NCBI RefSeq assembly: GCF_022414575.1
Contig: NZ_JADWYQ010000086.1
Coordinates: 1-11,029 of the forward strand
DNA: 11,029 nucleotides
Source: Streptomyces sp. MUM 178J
Lineage (GTDB): Bacteria; Actinomycetota; Actinomycetes; Streptomycetales; Streptomycetaceae
Reading direction: 5' to 3'
The notes under the pieces were generated by a model. It was not told the DNA's origin and did no database searches. It saw only the letters and a program-made list of their open reading frames with translations. Made by a program: the position numbers and the translations under genes. Position 1 is the stretch's first letter, and the number at the start of each line of letters is the position of its first letter. Shown piece by piece: positions 1 through 6,735 of the stretch.

Positions 1-908
1 CTCCGGCTCCGAGCCCCGCAACGGCTCCGAGCCCGGCTGCCGCTCCGACGCCCGCGCCCCCGCCCACCGAGGCGGCCGCCCCCGCGACCCCGCCGCCCGG
101 CTTCGGCCCGCCGCCCCAGGCCGCGTACGGCTATCCGCAGCAGCCGCAGCCGTACCAGACTGCGCCCACGCCCACGCCCACGCCGATGCCGGCGCCCGCG
201 CCTCCGGCCGCACCCAAGAAGAAGAAAACGGGCCGCAACGTCACCCTCGCGGTGCTGGCCGTCCTCGTCATCGCCGGATTCGCCGGAGGCGGCGCCTATC
301 TCGCCCTTTCCGACGGCGACAAGGACGACAAGACCTCCGCCCAGAGCCAGGACGAGCCGTCCGGCGGGCAGTCCTCCTCCCAGCGGCAACAGACGCCCGC
401 GCCCGGCCCGACCGGGGACGGCGAGGACGGCACGGACGGCGAGGACGGCGACGGGTCCCAGGCCGACGGTCAGGACGCCTCCTCCGACCCGCCCGCCGAA
501 CCCGTCGCCGATCCGGAACCCGCGACGTACAACAACCTCAACGTCGTCGACGACTACCACCTCACCTTCGACGACGACCCGATCAAGCCGGTCGGCGACA
601 ACTCCAACGCCGATGTCGTCTACGACTGGAGCGTGGGCTGGATCGAGGTCCAGAATGCCCGGCTGATCCTGCTGCGCAACGGCCAGACCGGAGACCTCGA
701 CACCTGCCGGAACGAGACGCGCTACGCGACCAAGCTCAGGCTCAACGGCCTGTCCAAGGGGTCAAGGTTCTGCGTCCTGACCAACTCCGGGCACGTCGGA
801 GTGGTCACGTACCAGGGGAAGTCCCCCGACTCCGACCCCAGCCGCTACATCACCCTCGATGTGACCGTGTGGCGCAACGCGCTCAACCCGGTGGAGCCGA
901 CGTCCTGA
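1..908 (+). CDS. Pro-rich single-pass membrane protein, C-terminal part (5' end outside window)
   Basis: The frame is open from base 3 to the stop at 906-908, so the start lies upstream; the ATG at 186 is internal. About 301 residues are visible. In order they are: a Pro/Ala/Gln-rich cytoplasmic stretch (residues 1-70), a KKKK basic cluster, one hydrophobic helix (VTLAVLAVLVIAGFAGGGAY), an acidic Gly/Asp/Ser/Gln linker with EDGxDGED repeats, and a compact domain of about 120 residues ending with the motif ITLDVTVW. Two cysteines, in DTCRNETRY and SRFCVLT, could form a disulfide. The layout suggests a type II membrane protein with the C-terminal domain outside the cell. Many streptomycete zinc-ribbon or Ser/Thr-kinase-like proteins have this Pro-rich plus TM plus small C-domain layout, but no catalytic domain is visible here. 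Function unknown. Confidence 0.8.
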   Translation, partial: PAPSPATAPSPAAAPTPAPPPTEAAAPATPPPGFGPPPQAAYGYPQQPQPYQTAPTPTPTPMPAPAPPAAPKKKKTGRNVTLAVLAVLVIAGFAGGGAYLALSDGDKDDKTSAQSQDEPSGGQSSSQRQQTPAPGPTGDGEDGTDGEDGDGSQADGQDASSDPPAEPVADPEPATYNNLNVVDDYHLTFDDDPIKPVGDNSNADVVYDWSVGWIEVQNARLILLRNGQTGDLDTCRNETRYATKLRLNGLSKGSRFCVLTNSGHVGVVTYQGKSPDSDPSRYITLDVTVWRNALNPVEPTS

Positions 909-952
909 ATTCCGTCCGCGGAGTGGCGCGCACTGCGCCCATGGCGTTAACT

Positions 953-998
953 GGCCCGCGACCCTTGGTGACCGACCATCACCCGAGGGTCGCGGGCC
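953..998 (+). terminator. Strong hairpin terminator after the membrane-protein gene
   Basis: A perfect 13-bp stem pairs GGCCCGCGACCCT (953-965) with AGGGTCGCGGGCC (986-998). A further 5 bp, GGTGA (967-971) with TCACC (979-983), pair inside it around a 7-nt loop. It starts 44 nt after the stop at 908 and lies before the next gene. No U-tract follows, which is common for streptomycete terminators. Confidence 0.8.
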
Positions 999-1040
999 GG
1001 TGTGTGTACCGGGCACGACGACGTGTGAGGGGGAGGGCTG

Positions 1041-1364
1041 TTGTTGCGGAGCGTGGGGCAGACGCGGTTGACAGGGAGCGGCGAGGACCCGAGGGCGACG
1101 GAGCTGCGCGCTGCCGTCTCCCGGCTCCGCCGTGAACTGGCTGGCCACCCGGTCGACTTCCCCGACCGGGACATCGCGGAGGACGAACTGGCCGTGCTGG
1201 CCGCGATGGTGTCCAGCGGGGAACCGGAGGTTTTGCGGATGCGGCGCTCACTGCTCCTGATCGCCGGTGCGGTGGGGTCGGTGAGCGCGCTGGGGTCCGC
1301 GCTGATGCAGGTGCGCCAGGCGGTCGACCTGTTCGGCGAGGCGCCGCCGCGAGGCCGCGGCTGA
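1041..1364 (+). CDS. Small DUF5955-like protein
   Basis: This 107-aa protein has the order MLRSVGQTRLTGS..., EDPR-TELRAAVSRLRREL, PVDFPDRDIAEDELAVLAAMV, a short hydrophobic segment (LLLIAGAVGSVSAL), then VRQAVDLFGE near the end. I recognise this as the actinobacterial DUF5955 family, which has no known function; the assignment is from memory of the conserved words. TTG is the start. Two TTG codons are adjacent (1041 and 1044). The SD-like GGGAGGG at 1031-1037 is 3 nt from the first and 6 nt from the second, so 1044 may be the true start. The gene is single, with a terminator upstream, and ends 26 bp before the IS1182 end. Coding sequence appears intact. Confidence 0.8.
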   Translation: MLRSVGQTRLTGSGEDPRATELRAAVSRLRRELAGHPVDFPDRDIAEDELAVLAAMVSSGEPEVLRMRRSLLLIAGAVGSVSALGSALMQVRQAVDLFGEAPPRGRG

Positions 1365-1388
1365 GCGAACACACACTGCCGTCATCAG

Positions 1389-1414
1389 TGAGCGACTCTG
1401 TCGGGGATCTTGAG
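1389..1414 (+). repeat. Left terminal inverted repeat of IS1182-type element
   Basis: TGAGCGACTCTG, then TCGGGGATCTTGAG. The 26 bases are a perfect inverted match to 3818-3843. The inner 21 (1391-1411) are a perfect inverted match to 9853-9873. It marks the left IS boundary, 24 bp after the stop of the DUF5955-like gene. Confidence 0.85.
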
Positions 1415-1514
1415 GTTCCAGGGACAGGGCTGTTGGGGGTTCGGGGCACTCTGGGTGGTTCGGTGTAGTCCTGTAGTTCTGGGGTGGCCAGTGTTCGTTC
1501 GTCCCCTGTCCGTT

Positions 1515-1892
1515 GTGGTGGTGCCGGAGCTCACGGCTCGGATGGCGCGGGCCAGCAATCCTCGTGGGACCACGGCCATGTGGGTGCGTAACCACCTCGC
1601 CGGGCTCTGGGACGACGAGGACTTCGTCTGCTGGTATCCGCGCGATGGCCGCCCCGGCCTCTCGCCGGCTCAGCTGGCCACCGTATGCGTGCTGCAGTTC
1701 CTGCTCAACCTCTCGGACCGGCAAGCAGCCGAGGCCGTCCGGTGCCGTATCGACTTCAAGTACGCCCTGGCCATGGAACTGGACGATCCTGGCTTCCACC
1801 ACAGTGTGCTGACCGACTTCCGGGACCGGCTATCCCAGGGCGACCGGGCGGACCGGCTCATGTCCCTGGCCCTGGACCGGATGCGGCAGGCC
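1515..1892 (+). pseudogene. IS1182-family transposase, N-terminal fragment (copy 1)
   Basis: About 126 codons from a GTG run (1515/1518/1521) to the insertion point. It reads VVPELTARMARAS, a WVRNHLAGLW segment, then CWYPRDGRPGLSPAQLATVCVLQ and NLSDRQAAEAVRCRIDFKYAL, then the DDPGFHHSVLTDFRDRL block. These are the conserved N-terminal words of IS1182 transposases (DUF772-type domain). The catalytic DDE core is not in this piece; it continues at 8592. After 1892 the reading frame runs into the IS256 end and stops at 1964. No convincing SD is seen before the GTG run, so the exact start is uncertain. Confidence 0.88.
1885..1892 (+). repeat. 8-bp target-site duplication, left copy
   Basis: GGCAGGCC lies directly outside the IS256-type end that starts at 1893. 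It is identical to 8584-8591, which lies directly outside the opposite end. IS256-family elements make 8-9 bp duplications. It sits in the R-Q-A codons of the IS1182 transposase. Confidence 0.85.
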
Positions 1893-1919
1893 GGTCGTGC
1901 CCCTTGGCGTGGTGTAGGC
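1893..1919 (-). repeat. IS256-type right end (outer, left boundary of insert)
   Basis: Reads GGTCGTGCCCC inward and ends GTGGTGTAGGC. Matches 21 of 27 positions to the end at 3250-3276 and 21 of 27 to that at 8557-8583. It lies just beyond the stop (1922) of the minus-strand transposase fragment, so it is that element's right (3') end. Confidence 0.85.
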
Positions 1920-1921
1920 GA

Positions 1922-2700
1922 TCATTCGTCGGTGGCGGGCAGCAGGGTGTTCTTGTCCGGATAGAGGCTGTCCATGCTCTCGTTGGACAGGTAGCGGCGG
2001 GGGAAGGCGATCCACTCGTCGTGCAGCTCGATCAGGACGGCGGTGGCGAGGCGTTCGACGGCGGCGTCGTTGGGGAAGACCTGGACGACGTCGGCCCGGC
2101 GTTTGACCTCGCGATTCAAGCGCTTCAGCGGGTTGGTCGACTGAATCCTCTTCCAGTGCTGGTGGGGAAAGTCGGCGAAGGCGGTCAGCTCCTCCTTTGC
2201 GTCCAGGAGCATCTCCTTCACCTTGGGGAACTGCTTGCCGAAGGCGTCGGCGACGGTGTCGAGCTGGTTGCGGACCGAGACGGCGTCGGGCTGGGCGAAG
2301 ATCGTGCGGATGGTCGCGGCGGCCATCTCGGCGTGCTGCTTCGGGATCACCGAGAAGACATTGCGCACGAAATGAACGCGGCAGCGCTGGTGGGCGGCTC
2401 CGATCATGACCTTGCCGATGGCGGCGACCAGGCCGAGGTGCTGGTCGGATATGACGAGGCGGACCCCGTTCAGACCGCGTTTGCGCAGGTCACGCAGGAA
2501 GGTGGTCCAGAAGGTCTCGTTCTCGCTGTCGCCGACCATGATGCCGAGGACTTCGCGGCCGCCGTCCTCGGTGACGCCGGTGGCGATGACGACGGCGCGG
2601 GAGGCGATCTGGTGGTCGACGCGGGCCTTGAGGTAGGTGGCGTCGAGGTAGACGTAGGGGAAGCGGGTGTGGTCCAGGGGGCGGTTGCGGAAGGCGGTGA
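1922..2700 (-). pseudogene. IS256-family (Mutator) transposase, 3' part, copy A
   Basis: About 259 residues, from the word AFRNRPLDHTRFPYVYLDATY to the natural C-terminus (LYPDKNTLLPATDE). The first catalytic Asp (YLDATY) and the second (LVISDQH) are present, as is the Mutator signature QRCRVHFVRN. The third acidic site is changed: the usual NPLE-R-N reads NPLKRLN (GAG to AAG), so the protein would be inactive even if complete. Roughly the first 150 codons are missing; the homology stops near 2700 at the junction with copy B on the other strand. Its right end (1893-1919) follows the stop closely. The long minus-strand frame continuing past 2700 to 3166 is only antisense of copy B. Confidence 0.9.
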
Positions 2701-2701
2701 G

Positions 2702-3274
2702 CGCGAACGGGGCCTGAACGGGGTCCGCCTGGTCATCGCCGACCACCACTCGGGTCTGGTCAAGGCCGTGCGCAAAGTCATGCTCGGCGCCGGCTATCAA
2801 AGATGCCGCGTTCACTTCCTGCGCAACGTCTTCGCGGTGATCCCGAAGGACTCCGCGGAAATGGTGGCCGCGACCATCCGCACGATCTTCGCCCAGCCTG
2901 ACGCCGTGGCCGTCCGGGCCCAGCTCGACACCGTCGCCGACATGCTCGGCCGCCAGTTCCCCAAGGTCAGGGCCATGCTCCTGGAGGCGAAGGAGGACCT
3001 GACCGCGTTCGCGGACTTCCCTGATCGGCACTGGAAGAAGATCCAGTCGACCAACCCGCTGGAGCGGATCAACCGCGAGATCAAACGCCGGACCGACGTC
3101 GTGCAGATCTTCCCCAACCCCGACGCCCTCGAACGACTCACCACCGCCGTGCTCATCGAGATGCACGACGAGTGGATCGCCTTCCCACGCCGCTACCTCC
3201 CCGAAGGCAGCATGGACAAGATCTACCCCAACAACGACCAGATCGGTCCGGCTACACCACCACAGGGGACATGA
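2702..3274 (+). pseudogene. IS256-family (Mutator) transposase, 3' part, copy B
   Basis: About 190 residues, from RERGLNGVRLVIADHHSGL to the stop at 3272-3274, which lies inside the terminal repeat. It has the second catalytic Asp (VIADHH), the QRCRVHFLRN signature and an intact NPLERIN glutamate, but lacks the region with the first Asp, so it is dead. It is clearly homologous to copy A but many residues differ throughout, so the two are related elements and not a recent duplication. It is transcribed away from copy A with both 5' parts missing. The open frame extends upstream to 1685, but that part is antisense of copy A and IS1182 out of frame. Confidence 0.9.
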
Positions 3275-3276
3275 CC
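3250..3276 (+). repeat. IS256-type right end of copy B (inner)
   Basis: Starts GGCTACACCACC and ends GGGGACATGACC; on the other strand it begins GGTCATGTCCCC, the same class as the right end at 1893. IS1182 sequence begins directly after it. The 8 bases outside (AAGGAACG) do not match the bases outside any of the other three ends. Confidence 0.85.
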
Positions 3277-3810
3277 AAGGAACGGTCCGGCTTCACCCGG
3301 GACGACTTCTCCATCGACTTCGACCAGCGCCAGGTCACCTGCCCCAACGGCGAGACCAGCCACATCTGGCTCGAGCCACCGGCCATGGCTCCCTACACCG
3401 TCGCCCGGTTCCGCCCACACCAGTGCAACCCGTGCCCCGACCGGTCTGCCTGCACCCGCGGCACCGCTGCCCGCACCGTGAACTTCCTCCCCCGACCCCT
3501 CCACGAGCTCCAGGCCCGGAACCGCACAGACCAGCAAGACACCCAGTGGAAACGGCTCTACGCCACCCGATCCGGCGTCGAAGGCACCATCTGCGAGTTC
3601 ACCAACGGACACCAGGCCCGACGCAGCCGCTACCACGGCATCCGCAAAACACACGTACAGCACGTCCTGACCGGCATCGCGATCAACATCGAACGCCTCG
3701 CCTCACGCACAACTCGACACCCCCACCGCTCTCGCTCCCCGACGGCCTTCCAGCAATACCTCAACGCCCGCGGCATGAGCTGGGAATGCTGGTGGCGACA
3801 AGGCAAATGA
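3277..3810 (+). pseudogene. IS1182-family transposase, C-terminal fragment (copy 2)
   Basis: About 177 codons: GFTRDDFSIDFDQRQVTCPN, a four-Cys-like segment around QCNPCPDRSAC, then RTDQQD, LYATRSGVEGTICEF with the third catalytic acid (Glu in GVEGT), HVQHVLTGIAINIERL and the C-terminal SWECWWRQGK. The frame is clean, unlike the equivalent region of copy 1 (9300-9841), which is frameshifted. The N-terminal two thirds, with the first two catalytic acids, are absent. It begins exactly at the IS256 copy B end, which suggests that IS256 inserted into this second IS1182 and removed its front. The right inverted repeat follows at 3818-3843. Confidence 0.9.
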
Positions 3811-3817
3811 GGTCACG

Positions 3818-3843
3818 CTCAAGATCCCCGACAGAGTCGCTCA
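3818..3843 (-). repeat. Right terminal inverted repeat of IS1182 copy 2
   Basis: CTCAAGATCCCCG, then ACAGAGTCGCTCA: a perfect 26-bp inverted match to 1389-1414. Its last three bases also supply, on the minus strand, the TGA stop of the neighbouring CMD-family gene. Confidence 0.85.
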
Positions 3844-4425
3844 ATGTGTCTCGTGACCCTCTTTCCGCCAAGGAGGCGTCGGCAATCCGGGTTCGACGGA
3901 AACGTCGAATGCGGTAGCCATATAACCCATGAGGGAATACAGCCCGCAGAGCGCCACGATTTCCACAACCCCTGCATTTCCGACGACCTTGACCAGTGCG
4001 TCTTGGACCTCGGCAGGGATCTCGTCGTCGGCGGCGATGTGGTCGACCGCCTGCACGACAGCGCGCTGGGCAGGTGTCGTGTTCGCGGGCACGGCGTCAC
4101 CGGCCAGCGCTTCGATCTGTGCCGCAGTGAGACCTGCCTGGGTTGCCGGGCGTACATGGTGCGCCCACTCGTAGTCCGCGCCTCGGCGAGCGGAGAAGCG
4201 CAGGATCGCCGTCTCGCGGAGGTCGTCCGGAAGAAGCCCCTGGAACCGCAACCGCTCACCGAGCTCACCGACAGCTCTTGCGACCTTCGGGTTGTTGAAC
4301 ATGGCGACATAGATCTCGGCGAGCTGCGGTCGGCCGTCTGCGTGGCTGCGCACAGCTGCCATTCGCTGCATTTCAGCGCGGTCTTCGCGGTTCGCTTGCG
4401 AGGCAGGGTCTGGAAGCCGGGCCAT
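3841..4425 (-). CDS. Carboxymuconolactone decarboxylase (CMD)-family protein
   Basis: 194 aa. The helical CMD/AhpD-like fold is indicated by VARAVGELGERLRFQ (residues 48-62), LRETAILRFSARRGADYEWAHH (69-90) and a second helical block with VVEIVALCGLYSLMGYMATAFDV. The E86/H89/H90 cluster (YEWAHH) matches the family's active-site helix. The CxxC pair of AhpD-type peroxidases is absent, and Cys160 is alone. The C-terminal LPTPPW word is near where family members normally end. Start ATG at 4425 overlaps the stop of the TPP-enzyme gene by one base (TGATG); an SD-like GGGAGG lies at 4436-4441, about 10 nt before it, so the two are translationally coupled. The TGA stop falls in the IS1182 end repeat, so the last residues could be IS-derived. 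Substrate unknown. Confidence 0.88.
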   Translation of the reverse strand: MARLPDPASQANREDRAEMQRMAAVRSHADGRPQLAEIYVAMFNNPKVARAVGELGERLRFQGLLPDDLRETAILRFSARRGADYEWAHHVRPATQAGLTAAQIEALAGDAVPANTTPAQRAVVQAVDHIAADDEIPAEVQDALVKVVGNAGVVEIVALCGLYSLMGYMATAFDVSVEPGLPTPPWRKEGHETH

Positions 4426-6158
4426 CAGTGGCTGTCCTCCCATTCCGCCACGGCCTGACGCCACGGGGCGATAGGCGTGGGATAGTGCTTGTCGATCCGG
4501 GCCGATACAAGGAACGGTTTGCTCTGTGTGAGCCCGTGGGCCACTGCCTCGCCCACCTCGCCGGGGTGGGAGACCGCCACACCGTCGGCGCCCATGGCGC
4601 GCGCGAACTCCGGCCATGAGAGGCCGGGGATATCAGTAAGCGCCTCAGGCCCGGCGCCCATCTCTTTTGCCCGATACCAGATGTTTCCATAGGAGTGGTT
4701 GTCGAAGACGAGAATCACGAGAGGGATGCTGTAGCGGGCAGCCGTATGGAGCTCCATACCATGCATCAGCATGCAGCCGTCGCCCGTGGCAACCACTATC
4801 GGACGCTCGGGCCTGGCGATCTTGGCGCCGATTCCCAGTGGGATTGCGCCGCCCATCGGGGCCAGGTTCGCCAGCGACACGTAGTCCCCGCTACCGTAGC
4901 TGGGCCAGTACTGCGAGCACCAGGCACGATGAGCGCCGGAGTCCACTGACAGCACGGTCTCGCGCGGGCAGGCAGCGCGGGCCTCCGTGACGAAACGGGC
5001 CGGGTGCATTGGTTCGGTGTCTCGGGTGGCGTCTTCCGCTTCGTAGGCGTGCGGCCCACGGCCGCGCACGTCACCCAGGAACGCTTGCCGGGCCGAACGG
5101 CCGCTCTCCAATCCGGCGGCGATCGACCCGTCGACGCTGGTGAGCAGTTCGAGGAAGGCCCGCGGGCTGGCGGTGACCGGCCGGCTCGAGGGCCAAGTCC
5201 GTCCGATGAGTGCCGGATCAGCTTCGACATGGACGAGTTCTCTCGCCGGCAACATCTTCGGATCCCAGTTCAACGTATCCCGCTGGGACAGCCCCGAACC
5301 AATGACGACAAGTACTTCGACGGCGGGATCGAGAATCGCTTCGCTGGCCCAGCGCGAACCGCCGTAGCCGAAGACGCCCAGTGAGAGGGGGTGGTCTTCG
5401 GGCACCAGCCCTTTCCCGCTGAGGGTGGTCGCAATGGGGATGTCGAAGCGCTCCGCCGCGGCGATCAGAGCCGCTTCCGCTCTCGCGTGGCGTACCCCCG
5501 GTCCCGCGAGGATGATGACATTCGCGGCAGGCTGCCCATGGGCATCCATGGAGAAAACGGACAGAGCGGCGTCGGTCGCTTCCCGGTCGATCGCCAGGGG
5601 TCGATATGCTGCCTCGGGCAGCGGCGTCCAGTCCACAAGCTGTTCACTACGCTGAACGTCCAGCGGGATTGACAGATGTACGGGCGCCCGCTCGCGCAGC
5701 GCGGTGAGTGCCGCAACCCTCAGGTAGGGCTGGAGGTTGGCAGGCGAGTTCACGCTGAGACTACGGGCCGTGACCGGCCTAAGGACGGAAACGTCATCCA
5801 GTGCGGCGCCACTTCCGTCCTGGAAGGCACCGCGCCCCTCCGTACCGGTCGCGACCTCGCCGCTGATGGCGAGAAGCGCGGAGCGGTCGGCTCGTGCCGC
5901 GGCAAGCGCGGTCACTATGTTTGTGACACCGGGTCCGCCGATACCGAAGGCGACTCCGAGCCGACCAGAAGCACGGGCGTAGCCATCGGCCATGTAGGCC
6001 GCTCCGGCTTCGTGGGCGGCCACGACAGTACGCACGCCCTCAGTCTCGGTCATCGGCGGCATGAAGGGATCGTTCAGCCCGCCCGGGACCATGAAGAGGT
6101 GATCGACGCCCTCGGCTGCGAGGGAGCTGACGACGCAGGTGGCTCCGTCCATTGTCAT
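4425..6158 (-). CDS. Thiamine-diphosphate-dependent enzyme, acetolactate-synthase-like
   Basis: 577 aa, full length for the ALS/decarboxylase superfamily. The N-terminal pyrimidine-binding domain has VPGGLNDPFM, the cofactor-activating glutamate E50 (AAHEAGAAYMADGYARASG), the GIGGPGVTN loop and an ALS-like Phe-Gln (GRGAFQDG, residues 112-113). A central domain carries LAGPGVRHARAE and ATTLSGKGLVPEDHPL. The C-terminal PP domain has the ThDP motif GDGCM...DNHSYGN, with D460 and N487 as likely metal ligands. It should decarboxylate or ligate a 2-oxo acid; the substrate cannot be read from sequence. ATG 6158 has no clear SD; ATG 6152 is an alternative. First gene of an operon with the CMD-family gene, possibly for an aromatic or keto-acid side route (inference). 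No frameshift seen. Confidence 0.9.
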   Translation of the reverse strand: MTMDGATCVVSSLAAEGVDHLFMVPGGLNDPFMPPMTETEGVRTVVAAHEAGAAYMADGYARASGRLGVAFGIGGPGVTNIVTALAAARADRSALLAISGEVATGTEGRGAFQDGSGAALDDVSVLRPVTARSLSVNSPANLQPYLRVAALTALRERAPVHLSIPLDVQRSEQLVDWTPLPEAAYRPLAIDREATDAALSVFSMDAHGQPAANVIILAGPGVRHARAEAALIAAAERFDIPIATTLSGKGLVPEDHPLSLGVFGYGGSRWASEAILDPAVEVLVVIGSGLSQRDTLNWDPKMLPARELVHVEADPALIGRTWPSSRPVTASPRAFLELLTSVDGSIAAGLESGRSARQAFLGDVRGRGPHAYEAEDATRDTEPMHPARFVTEARAACPRETVLSVDSGAHRAWCSQYWPSYGSGDYVSLANLAPMGGAIPLGIGAKIARPERPIVVATGDGCMLMHGMELHTAARYSIPLVILVFDNHSYGNIWYRAKEMGAGPEALTDIPGLSWPEFARAMGADGVAVSHPGEVGEAVAHGLTQSKPFLVSARIDKHYPTPIAPWRQAVAEWEDSH

Positions 6159-6240
6159 GCCGGGGAATCTAACGCGTGGCGTCGATCATCTGGTGTACCC
6201 GCGCCGCCGCGCGCCCTGAGCTCGTGACTGACGTCGCCTC
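6159..6240 (-). promoter_or_regulatory. Possible promoter of the TPP-enzyme operon
   Basis: On the minus strand the sequence before ATG 6158 reads TTAGATTCCCCGGC, giving a TAnnnT-like TAGATT about 8 nt before the start. Together with the missing Shine-Dalgarno this would fit a leaderless transcript. No good -35 hexamer is seen at the usual distance. Weak evidence. Confidence 0.25.
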
Positions 6241-6276
6241 AGGAGACTACTGCAGGGTTGGCTGACACCGGGCCTG

Positions 6277-6430
6277 GTGTTGGAACGCCGGCTGTTCTCC
6301 CGGATCCCCACAGCCTGCGCGGACAGCCGTTGACCAGCCACGAGGATCTGCAGCAGACCAACTCAGCCACCCGCACCAACACCGGATCGACCGTCCAGGC
6401 CGTGCTGGACGAAACGCGTACCCCACCGGC
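6277..6430 (+). pseudogene. Relic of an ISAzo13-type transposase
   Basis: Reads like a decayed copy of the codons at 7702-7850 of the intact transposase: ERRLFSRI, then after a frameshift RGQPLTSHEDLQQTNSATRT, against EHRLFSRI and RGIPLTSHEV in the intact gene, ending with the shared bases TACCCCACCGG. The fragment spans about 50 codons around the third catalytic site. No flanking inverted repeat can be assigned to it. Same orientation as the intact element, 1.42 kb away. Confidence 0.75.
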
Positions 6431-6461
6431 CGCGCACTTCACCCGGGCCGAGCGCAAGAGC

Positions 6462-6480
6462 GTCGAGCGGCGGGCTCGAC
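6462..6480 (+). other. Small perfect hairpin
   Basis: GTCGAGC (6462-6468) and GCTCGAC (6474-6480) form a 7-bp stem with a GGCGG loop. It lies in the unassigned 108 bp between the ISAzo13 relic and the IS256-type end at 6539. It could be a terminator or a remnant; no function can be assigned. Confidence 0.3.
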
Positions 6481-6538
6481 CTCCCGCCGAGTCGAGGGCC
6501 GTCCCGGCGACTTCATGGGCGACCGCCCCGTCAACTCC

Positions 6539-6565
6539 GATGGTGTCCCGCCGAGTGGTGTAGCA
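6539..6565 (+). repeat. IS256-type left end (inner)
   Basis: Starts GATGGTGTCCC and ends GTGGTGTAGCA. Matches 21 of 27 positions to the inverted copy at 8557-8583; both left ends share GATGG(T/C)GTCCC, whereas the right ends read GGTC(G/A)TG. The flanking TCAACTCC is not the GGCAGGCC found outside the outer ends. Confidence 0.75.
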
Positions 6566-6671
6566 GCGATCTCCGCATAGCCCCTGGTCATGAGGCGACC
6601 ATCGCGCAACTCTCCGAGTAGCGAAGCTCGTTGAGAGAGGTGACGCGATGGCCTTGTCCCAGCATGACTTG
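6566..6671 (+). pseudogene. IS256-type 5' leader and first codons (plus strand)
   Basis: Between the left end and the ISAzo13 element lie a leader with GCCCCTGGT and GCAACTCTCCG, an SD-like GAGAGAGGTG (6633-6642), and an ATG at 6648 reading MALSQHDL before homology is lost at the ISAzo13 repeat. MALxQ is a common start of streptomycete Mutator transposases (from memory). The same layout occurs inverted at 8405-8556. Confidence 0.55.
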
Positions 6672-6691
6672 AACCTGTGCGGCAACTACTG
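6670..6691 (+). repeat. ISAzo13 left inverted repeat
   Basis: 22 bases identical, inverted, to 8383-8404. Confidence 0.85.
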
Positions 6692-6700
6692 CTGGTTCTG

Positions 6701-6732
6701 CCGGTTTCGGACCGGCGTGCGGGTAGGCGCAC
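6701..6732 (+). promoter_or_regulatory. Tandem hairpins before the ISAzo13 transposase start
   Basis: Hairpin 1: CCGGT (6701-6705) with ACCGG (6711-6715), loop TTCGG. Hairpin 2: GTGCG (6717-6721) with CGCAC (6728-6732), loop GGTAGG. The only SD-like bases, GGTAGG, lie in the second loop, 8 nt before the ATG at 6736. This could limit translation of the transposase; inferred from pairing only. Confidence 0.5.
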
Positions 6733-6735
6733 GGC

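Noticed and set aside
416..460. Short GACGGCGAGGACGGC-type tandem repeats
   Set aside because: Codon-level repeats in an acidic linker of the membrane protein; ordinary low complexity, not an array.
1922..3166. 414-aa minus-strand frame of normal IS256 length
   Set aside because: The N-terminal 150 residues are antisense of copy B, with no Mutator N-terminal motifs; only 1922-2700 is transposase.
1685..3274. 529-aa plus-strand frame
   Set aside because: Only 2702-3274 is coding (IS256 copy B); the upstream part is antisense of IS256 copy A and out-of-frame IS1182.
5676..6227. 183-aa plus-strand frame opposite the TPP-enzyme gene
   Set aside because: No family resemblance and no ribosome site; typical high-GC antisense frame.
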